Positions 7,208 through 11,529 of a stretch of 11,529 bases of DNA are shown one piece after another. The stretch's first letter is position 1. Every line of letters begins with the position of its first letter. Position numbers and translations under genes: made by a program. The stretch lies in the NCBI GenBank assembly GCA_030039095.1, contig JASHQP010000272.1, forward strand, positions 1 to 11,529, in the 5' to 3' direction. The notes below the pieces were generated by a model. That model had not been told where the DNA came from. It worked only from the letters and a program-made list of their open reading frames with translations, and did not search any database. Source of the DNA: Streptosporangiaceae bacterium. Its GTDB lineage: Bacteria > Actinomycetota > Actinomycetes > Streptosporangiales > Streptosporangiaceae.

Positions 7208-8487
7208 GCGGAGGCCGCCAGCCGGGCGTTCGGGGTGCTGCGCTGGACCTGGCGCAGGAACTCGGCGTTCGAGGCGGTGTCGCGGGTCTTGTCCAGGAGC
7301 AGCTCGAGGGCCTGCTGCGGATCCAGCCCGGCCAGCGCGCGGCGCAGGCTGTCGACAGCGGCATGCTCCTGCGGCGGCATCAGCAGGTCGTCCCTGCGGG
7401 TCCCGGACGACGTGACGTCGACCGCGGGGTACAAGCGCTTCTCGGCGAGCTCCCGGCGCAGTCGCAACTCCATGTTGCCGGTCCCCTTGAACTCCTCGAA
7501 GAACACGTCGTCCATCCGGGAACCGGTGTCGATCAGGGCCGAGCACAGGATCGTCAGTGAGCCGCCCTCCTCGATGTTCCGCGCCGCGCCCAGGAACTGC
7601 CGGGGCGGCTGGAGGGCGGAGGTTGCCACCCCGCCAGCCAGGATCCGGCTGCTGGCGGGCGCGGCGAGGTTGTACGCGCGGCCCAGCCTGGTGATGGAGT
7701 CGAGCAGCACGACGACGTCCTTGCCCAGCTCGACGAGGCGCTTGGCTCGCTCGATGGCGAGTTCGGCGACCATGATGTGGTCGCTGGCGGACTGGTCGAA
7801 GGTGGAGAAGATCACTTCACCGTCGACGGTCCGCCGCAGGTCGGTGACCTCCTCCGGGCGCTCGCCGACGAGCACGACCATCAGGTGGACCTCGGGGTTG
7901 CCCGCGGCCACGGCCTCGGCGATCGCCTTCAGCACGATGGTCTTGCCGACCTTCGGCGCGGACACGATCAAGCCGCGCTGGCCCTTGCCGATCGGGCTGG
8001 CCAGGTCGATGATCCGTGCCACGGGCGAAGGGGAACCGGACTCCAGGCGGAGGCGCTCCTGCGGGTAGAGGGGGGTCAGTTCGTCGAACTCGGGGCGCGT
8101 CTTCGACCGCTCCGGCTCCAGCCCGTTGATCGCGTCGATCCGGGCCAGCGCCGGGTGCTTCGCTGCGGAGGCCGTTCTGGACCGGCGGCTGGCCCGGTCA
8201 TCGCCGCCCTGGCCCGCCGGGCGGGCGGCCCCCGTGATGTGGTCGCCACGGCGCAGGCCGTACTGACGGATCTGGCCGGCGGGGACGTAGACGTCGTCGC
8301 GGCCCATCCGGTAGCCGGACGTGCGGACGAACGCGCGGCCGTCTGCGGTGTCGAGGATCCCCGACACCGGCAGGAGCGCGCTATCGTCGCGGGCTGCCGG
8401 CGGAGCCGCCGACACGGGCTGCTTTGCGGCCGACACCGGCTGCTCCTTTGCGGCCGACACCGGCTGATCGTGAGTAACGGTGGTCAT
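7204..8487 (-). CDS. rho: Short transcription termination factor Rho (probable second Rho)
   Basis: This 427-aa hexameric RNA helicase/ATPase ends transcription at unstructured RNA. It contains the cold-shock-like primary RNA-binding domain (about 41-125: DDVYVPAGQIRQYGLRRGD), Walker A SAPKVGKT (176-183), catalytic-Glu segment GERPEEVTDLRR (from 208), Walker B VVVLLDSITR (D263), Q-loop (278-292), R-loop FKGTGNMEL (K334) and arginine-finger region AEKRLYP (R351). Typical actinobacterial Rho proteins have a Rho_N helix bundle and a long charged insertion; here only 40 residues precede the RNA-binding domain, and 21 of them are QPVSAAK repeats. The Q-loop reads SSRILAGGVATSAL, differing from the usual SGR/KxLxGGVD (Gly to Ser, Asp to Ala). 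I infer a paralogue alongside a full-length Rho elsewhere. ATG 8487 has AAAGGA eight bases upstream; an in-frame upstream extension to 8556 is not credible. Confidence 0.92.
   Translation of the reverse strand: MTTVTHDQPVSAAKEQPVSAAKQPVSAAPPAARDDSALLPVSGILDTADGRAFVRTSGYRMGRDDVYVPAGQIRQYGLRRGDHITGAARPAGQGGDDRASRRSRTASAAKHPALARIDAINGLEPERSKTRPEFDELTPLYPQERLRLESGSPSPVARIIDLASPIGKGQRGLIVSAPKVGKTIVLKAIAEAVAAGNPEVHLMVVLVGERPEEVTDLRRTVDGEVIFSTFDQSASDHIMVAELAIERAKRLVELGKDVVVLLDSITRLGRAYNLAAPASSRILAGGVATSALQPPRQFLGAARNIEEGGSLTILCSALIDTGSRMDDVFFEEFKGTGNMELRLRRELAEKRLYPAVDVTSSGTRRDDLLMPPQEHAAVDSLRRALAGLDPQQALELLLDKTRDTASNAEFLRQVQRSTPNARLAASA
8404..8466. repeat. Three-copy repeat in the rho 5' coding end
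   Basis: GCCGACACSGGCTG occurs at 8408-8421, 8429-8442 and 8453-8466 on the plus strand, with periods of 21 and 24 bp. On the coding (minus) strand it gives QPVSAAKE, QPVSAAK and QPVSAA at residues 8-28, directly before the RNA-binding domain. The near-identity of the DNA copies suggests recent expansion. Confidence 0.85.
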
Positions 8488-8641
8488 AAATGATTTCCTT
8501 TCGGGGAATGGTGGGCCTGAATCTGGGCACGTCAGAATGAGCTTGTGGCGGCGCACTGAAACGCACCCCGCGCGGTGGCATGATTTTCTGCCGAATAAAT
8601 GCTCCAGTAGCGCCCGGCTCAGATGGCCCTGGTAGAGGCGT

Positions 8642-8685
8642 GCTCCGGCAGCACATGCTGCGGAGCCCCAGGCGGCTAGCCTGGG
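8642..8685 (-). promoter_or_regulatory. Two adjacent hairpins upstream of rho
   Basis: The first hairpin (8642-8666) has a 6-bp stem GCTCCG/CGGAGC, one bulged G, then 4 bp around an ACAT loop. The second (8667-8685) is a perfect 7-bp stem CCCAGGC/GCCTGGG with loop GGCTA. They abut with no gap, about 155-200 nt before the rho ATG. They could be leader structures or a terminator for upstream transcripts; no U-tract is present. Confidence 0.45.
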
Positions 8686-8784
8686 ATGCTGGCGTGTGTT
8701 CAGGCGACGAGTTTGATGGCCGACGGAAATGTCGAGCGGCCGACAGAAAGGCCGCGTCCCGCTATGGCGGGCTCACAGAACTTA

Positions 8785-8814
8785 TGTATACCAGAACCCC
8801 CGCCGCTGTGCCAA
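8785..8814 (-). promoter_or_regulatory. Candidate promoter for rho
   Basis: On the minus strand TTGGCA (8814-8809) and TATACA (8790-8785) are separated by 18 nt, close to the sigma-70/HrdB consensus and set in an unusually A/T-rich patch. The hexanucleotide GTTCTG occurs on either side of the -10 box. The transcript would begin near 8778 and carry a leader of roughly 290 nt that includes the two hairpins. Confidence 0.45.
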
Positions 8815-9006
8815 CATTCCCGGCGGCACTTCCCGACCACTCCTGCGCCCGGTGGCCAAGCGTGGGCCGCCCGGCGAAGGCGGGAAGGCGGGGGAGGAGT
8901 GGCCCTGACGGGAGGGTCCGGGTGGTTAGGGGAGTTGGCCCAGGGCAACGCTCCGGAATCGTTCACTCGCCCTTTATTGCGCGCAGGAGCCTCCGGGTTC
9001 ATTCCG

Positions 9007-9054
9007 GGGTCCAGCTCCCGGCTCCAGGCAGGGTCCAGCTCTCGGCTCCAGGCA
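9007..9054. repeat. 24-bp tandem duplication
   Basis: Two head-to-tail 24-bp copies (9007-9030 and 9031-9054) differ at a single base (C against T in the CTCCCGG/CTCTCGG part). The copies contain GGGTCCAGCT and GGCTCCAGGCA. They lie in the non-coding stretch between the sigma-factor gene and rho. Confidence 0.9.
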
Positions 9055-9200
9055 GACGGTGCGAGCGAGATGTCGAGAACAGGATCGCGGCGGTGACACC
9101 TGGGTGAGCGGTGCCGAAGGAGCCCGCACGACCAGGGAGGAAGGCGCACCACAGGCGGCTCGCCAAGCTTGACGACGGCCAGCACGTCCACCCGCCCAGT

Positions 9201-9218
9201 CCACCCGGTCCGGTGTGG
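9201..9218 (-). terminator. Possible hairpin directly after the sigma-factor stop
   Basis: CCAC plus CC (9201-9206) can pair with GG plus GTGG (9212-9218) leaving one bulged base and a 5-nt loop. It begins right after the TGA at 9221-9219. The stem is short and no U-tract follows, so this is a weak call. Confidence 0.28.
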
Positions 9219-10481
9219 TCAGTGCTCCGCGATCTCTCCCTGGGTCTGGGCCAGGCGGCCGATCTGCTCGCTGAGGTAGCGCTGCTGCTGGAGGTTGGTC
9301 GCTGCCCGCACTGCGGCCCGGTAGGCCTCGAGCGCCGCGGCATCGTCGCCGGCCATCTCGAGCAGGTGAGCGCGGACCGCGTGGAAGCGGCGATCCGCGT
9401 TGATCCGGGAGTCGGCCTCGAGACGCCGGATCCGTTCGAGGCCCGCTCGGGGCCCGGCGACCATGCCGACGGCGACGGCGTGGTTGAGCGCGACGACCGG
9501 GCTGTCGTCAAGGCGGAGAAGCACGCCGTAGAGCGCGGCGATCTGGGGCCAGTCCGTTGCCTCGGCGTCGGCCGCCTCGTCATGGACGGCGGCGATCGCC
9601 GCCTGGAGCTGGTACGGCCCGGTCGGCCCGCGCGGGAGGGCGGCGGTGAGCAGCGCGGTCCCCTCGGCGATGAGGTCCCGGTCCCATCGGCCGCGGTCCT
9701 GCTGCGCCATGGGGATGAGCGACCCGTCGGCGGAGGTGCGGGCCTGGTGCCGGGCGTGCACGAGAAGCATCAGGGCCAGCAGCCCGCTTACCTCGGCATC
9801 ATCGGGCAGCCCGGCGTGCAGGCCCCGGGCGAGCCGGATCGCCTCGTCGGCCATGTCGACTCGCATCAGGGCCGTTCCTGCCGTGGCCGCGTAGCCCTCG
9901 TTGAAGATCAGGTACAGGACGCGGAGGACTGCTTGCAGCCGGCCTTCCAGGTCGTCGGGGGCCGGCAGGGCGAAGGGGATGCCGCTGTCTTTGATCGACT
10001 GTTTCGCCCGGGTGATTCTGCGGGTGACGGTCTGCTCCGACCCGAGCAGAGCGCGTGCGATCTGCGCTGCGCTGAGCCCTCCGACCGCCCGCAGCGTGAG
10101 GGCGACCTGCGACGCCGTCGACAGCGCCGGGTGGCAGCACATGAACAGCAGGATGAGCGTGTCGTCCGCCTCGCCCGGACGGCGCTCGTCCGCCTGGGCC
10201 GCGCCACGCTCGGCCAGCGCCCACTCGGCGACGGCGTCTTCCCGGCGGCGGCGGGCCTGCTCGGAGCGCAGCATGTCGGTGAGCCGGCGCGAGGCGACCG
10301 AGATCAGCCATGCCTTGGGGCTGGCGGGCAGCCCGTCTCGCGGCCACTGCATCGAGGCCGCCAGGAGCGCCTCTTGTGTGGCGTCCTCGGCCAGGTCGAA
10401 GTGGCCGTAACGCCGCACGAGCGCGCCGAGGACCTGCGGCGCCAGCGGGCGCAGCAGGTCCCCGACCCCGGAAGCGGGCAA
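9219..10481 (-). CDS. ECF42-type sigma factor with C-terminal TPR-like extension
   Basis: This 420-aa protein is an extracytoplasmic-function sigma factor of the ECF42 type. Sigma region 2 spans about residues 10-75 (DLAEDATQEALLAA, WPRDGLPASPKAWLISVASRRLTDMLR) and region 4 about 108-165 (TLRAVGGLSAAQIARALLGSEQTVTRRITRAK). A long extension (about 175-420) carries the group-typical YLIFNEGYAAT, the LNHAVAVGMVAGP segment and TPR-like helices to the end. No anti-sigma factor is nearby; in this group the C-terminal extension itself is reported to matter for activity. The DGPF gene 21 bp upstream on the same strand is the characteristic partner. The start is TTG at 10481, chosen because GGGAGG lies 7 nt upstream and the product then begins just before region 2. 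Targets are probably few, including this operon itself. Confidence 0.92.
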   Translation of the reverse strand: MPASGVGDLLRPLAPQVLGALVRRYGHFDLAEDATQEALLAASMQWPRDGLPASPKAWLISVASRRLTDMLRSEQARRRREDAVAEWALAERGAAQADERRPGEADDTLILLFMCCHPALSTASQVALTLRAVGGLSAAQIARALLGSEQTVTRRITRAKQSIKDSGIPFALPAPDDLEGRLQAVLRVLYLIFNEGYAATAGTALMRVDMADEAIRLARGLHAGLPDDAEVSGLLALMLLVHARHQARTSADGSLIPMAQQDRGRWDRDLIAEGTALLTAALPRGPTGPYQLQAAIAAVHDEAADAEATDWPQIAALYGVLLRLDDSPVVALNHAVAVGMVAGPRAGLERIRRLEADSRINADRRFHAVRAHLLEMAGDDAAALEAYRAAVRAATNLQQQRYLSEQIGRLAQTQGEIAEH

Positions 10482-10502
10482 TGCCAGCCCTCCCCTTCGC
10501 GC

Positions 10503-10919
10503 TCAGCCTTCGAAGTCAGGCTGGTGCTCGTCGATCGGCCTTACATCCGCATAGGCCCGCGCCCGGATGTGGTCGGGGCCCGGGCAGATGGCGAGCCGAG
10601 AGGCGATCTCGGTGGCCCGGTCGAAACTCTCACACTCCACGACCCAGTAGCCGGCGAGCACCTCCTCGGCCTCGGCGTACGGCCCGTCGGTGACGACCGG
10701 GGTCCCCTCCTTCATCCGGACGCGCCGAGCGTGCACCGGAGCGCTCAGCCCCCGGGTCTCGACCAGTTCGCCCGAGTCCAGCAGTTCCTGGTTGAACGCC
10801 TGCATGAACTCGGCCAGCGCCGCCCAGTCCTCCCGGGTCCACGCCGGCCGCGCCGAGGGCTGCCCGACCATCTCCTGGTAGTTCTGCTGTGAGGCGAACG
10901 TCAAGATCATGTACTTCAC
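10503..10919 (-). CDS. YCII-related DGPF-domain protein
   Basis: This 138-aa protein belongs to the YCII-related/DGPF family, small dimeric ferredoxin-like alpha/beta proteins of unknown biochemical role. It begins VKYMILTF and carries VVTDGPYAEAEEVLAGYWVVE (76-95), the family signature with Tyr in place of the usual Phe of DGPF. The later ECPG-type segment is here ICPGPD (111-116), followed by the closing strand RARAYADVRPI. Family members commonly stand next to ECF42 sigma factors and are transcribed by them. The GTG at 10919 is chosen because AAAGGA (10932-10927) lies 7 nt upstream; the open frame extends further but without family similarity. It is the first gene of a two-gene operon with the sigma factor. 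Confidence 0.9.
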   Translation of the reverse strand: MKYMILTFASQQNYQEMVGQPSARPAWTREDWAALAEFMQAFNQELLDSGELVETRGLSAPVHARRVRMKEGTPVVTDGPYAEAEEVLAGYWVVECESFDRATEIASRLAICPGPDHIRARAYADVRPIDEHQPDFEG

Positions 10920-10939
10920 CGCAGAGTCCTTTCCGCCCG

Positions 10940-10958
10940 TGGCGCCCTTCTGGCGCCA
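10940..10958 (-). other. Hairpin in the leader of the DGPF-sigma operon
   Basis: TGGCGCC (10940-10946) pairs perfectly with GGCGCCA (10952-10958) around a 5-nt loop. It sits between the proposed transcription start and the AAAGGA ribosome site of the DGPF gene, about 8 nt from that site. It could stabilise the message or affect translation. Confidence 0.45.
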
Positions 10959-10969
10959 TCCTCCTAGAC

Positions 10970-10996
10970 GTCGGAGCCCGACTCGGTGACCGGACA
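10970..10996 (-). promoter_or_regulatory. Candidate ECF42-dependent promoter
   Basis: On the minus strand TGTCCG (10996-10991) is followed after 17 nt by CGAC (10973-10970). The ECF42 promoter described for Streptomyces venezuelae, as I recall it, has TGTCGA at -35 and CG(A/T)C at -10. The -35 here matches four of six bases and the -10 matches fully. The transcript would start near 10963, giving a leader of about 44 nt. This fits autoregulation of the operon. Confidence 0.4.
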
Positions 10997-11120
10997 TACC
11001 CGCGAAGATCTGTGAGACACGCTGCCGTCCGTGACCCGGGTCAGCGCCACGGGCCCCGATTGGCTTCGCCCGTTGCCGGGTGGCAGTCTTCGGGTGACGG
11101 GCATGCAGGAAAGGAGCGCC

Positions 11121-11529
11121 GTGAGCGAGGAACGTGCCGGGATCAGGGTGGTCGCCGTGCTCGGGCTCGGCGAGGCTGGCTCGGCGATCAGCCGCGACCT
11201 GGTCGCGGCCGGGGTGGCCGTGCGTGGCTACGACCCCGCGGTCGCCGCGCCCGAGGGGGTCGTCGCGACCGGCAGCGACGCCGAGGCGTGTGCCGGGGCG
11301 GATCTCGTGCTCAGCCTCACCACGGCGCACGAGGCCGAGGCCGCGTTTGCCGCCGCAGGACCCGGGCTGTCACCGGGTGTCCTCTACGCGGACCTCAACA
11401 CCTCGTCGGCCGAGCTCAAGCAGCGGCTCGCGGCCGGCGCCCGGCAGCGGGGGACCAGGTTCGCCGACGTGGCGATGATGGCCCCGGTTCCCGGCCGCGG
11501 CATCCGGACGCCGATGCTGGTGAGCGGGG
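11121..11529 (+). CDS. 6-phosphogluconate dehydrogenase-like NAD(P)-dependent oxidoreductase, N-terminal part
   Basis: The frame opens at GTG 11121 (AAGGAG at 11111-11116) and runs off the window after 136 codons. The N-terminus is a Rossmann fold: VVAVLGLGEAGSAI holds GLGEAG for dinucleotide binding, then strand VRGYDP ends in an acidic residue, and LVLSLTT and YADLNTSS follow as in the beta-hydroxyacid/6-phosphogluconate dehydrogenase superfamily. The stretch FADVAMMAPVPGRGIRTPMLVSG resembles the subgroup with a DUF1932 C-terminal domain. The DLNTSS segment holds the spot of the usual substrate-binding serine. The substrate cannot be told. It is divergent from the DGPF operon across about 200 bp. 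A weak TTGGCT-N18-CAGTCT promoter candidate lies at 11060-11089. Confidence 0.85.
   Translation, partial: MSEERAGIRVVAVLGLGEAGSAISRDLVAAGVAVRGYDPAVAAPEGVVATGSDAEACAGADLVLSLTTAHEAEAAFAAAGPGLSPGVLYADLNTSSAELKQRLAAGARQRGTRFADVAMMAPVPGRGIRTPMLVSG

Larger units (their letters stand above)
8488..9218. other. 731-bp region without a convincing gene
   Basis: The region lies between the sigma-factor stop and the rho start, both on the minus strand. Open frames exist on both strands, but their translations are Arg/Pro/Ser-rich low-complexity text without codon bias, domain or good ribosome site. It holds a sigma-70-like promoter pointing to rho, two adjacent hairpins, a 24-bp tandem duplication, and a 12-bp near repeat (8718-8729 and 8738-8749, one mismatch). 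It may be a long rho leader, a small RNA locus, or decayed sequence. Confidence 0.6.
10920..11120. other. Divergent promoter region
   Basis: These 201 bp separate the minus-strand DGPF gene from the plus-strand oxidoreductase gene. They contain the proposed ECF promoter and leader hairpin for the former. For the latter only a weak sigma-70-like candidate is visible. I see no coding sequence. Confidence 0.6.

Noticed and set aside
8404..8466. CRISPR-like repeat array
   Set aside because: Only three copies, with 7-10 bp between cores and lying within a coding frame; no spacers or cas genes.
8488..8556. N-terminal extension of rho to an upstream start at 8556
   Set aside because: AAAGGA lies at good spacing before the ATG at 8487, and the extension has no resemblance to Rho.
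8580..9107. Plus-strand frames in the same region (8580-9107 and 8686-9096)
   Set aside because: No codon bias, no homologous-looking segment and no good ribosome site.
8700..9191. 163-codon minus-strand frame between sigma factor and rho
   Set aside because: Low-complexity Pro/Arg/Ser translation, no ribosome site or recognisable domain. The AWSRELDP duplication merely reflects the 24-bp DNA repeat.

Overview
The window is very GC-rich (obvious third-position G/C bias) with GTG and TTG start codons and strong AGGAGG-type ribosome binding sites. It carries an ergothioneine operon of the mycobacterial/streptomycete egtA-B-C-D type and an ECF42 sigma factor paired with a DGPF protein. All of this points to an actinomycete (Actinomycetota). 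I cannot place the genus; nothing in the window looks like a phage, IS element or plasmid.

Layout, left to right. (1) Positions 2-3161, plus strand: the 3' end of egtA, then complete egtB, egtC and egtD, overlapping or nearly touching. Active-site residues are intact throughout; the EgtD histidine-binding residues fall at exactly the numbers known from Mycobacterium smegmatis. (2) 3252-3626: an unrecognised acidic 124-aa protein with a possible leaderless promoter. (3) 3745-5022: a class-III (glutamate-1-semialdehyde aminomutase-like) PLP enzyme, separated from the preceding gene by a hairpin. No EgtE-type C-S lyase is present. (4) 5040-6326, minus strand: a membrane-anchored surface protein with a Tyr/Pro-rich cytoplasmic tail built on a nine-unit 15-bp DNA repeat and a C-terminal domain resembling an M23 peptidase that has lost its zinc ligands. 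(5) 6683-7207, plus strand: a gamma-class carbonic anhydrase whose stop codon overlaps the stop codon of the convergent gene. (6) 7204-8487, minus strand: a short Rho termination factor lacking the usual actinobacterial N-terminal extension, probably a second Rho. (7) 8488-9218: about 730 bp with no convincing gene, holding a possible promoter, two consecutive hairpins and a 24-bp tandem duplication; it may be a long regulatory leader for rho. (8) 9219-10919, minus strand: the two-gene operon DGPF protein then ECF42 sigma factor, with an ECF-type promoter upstream. (9) 11121-end, plus strand: the N-terminal part of a 6-phosphogluconate-dehydrogenase-like oxidoreductase.

Functionally, EgtA makes gamma-glutamylcysteine, EgtD trimethylates histidine to hercynine, EgtB joins the two oxidatively, and EgtC removes glutamate. 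The final C-S cleavage enzyme must be encoded elsewhere. The remaining genes are housekeeping or regulatory and do not form an obvious single system with it. The least explained items are the short Rho with its structured upstream region, the degenerate M23 repeat protein, and the 124-aa orphan. I did not find convincing evidence of an entirely new system; these are leads only.
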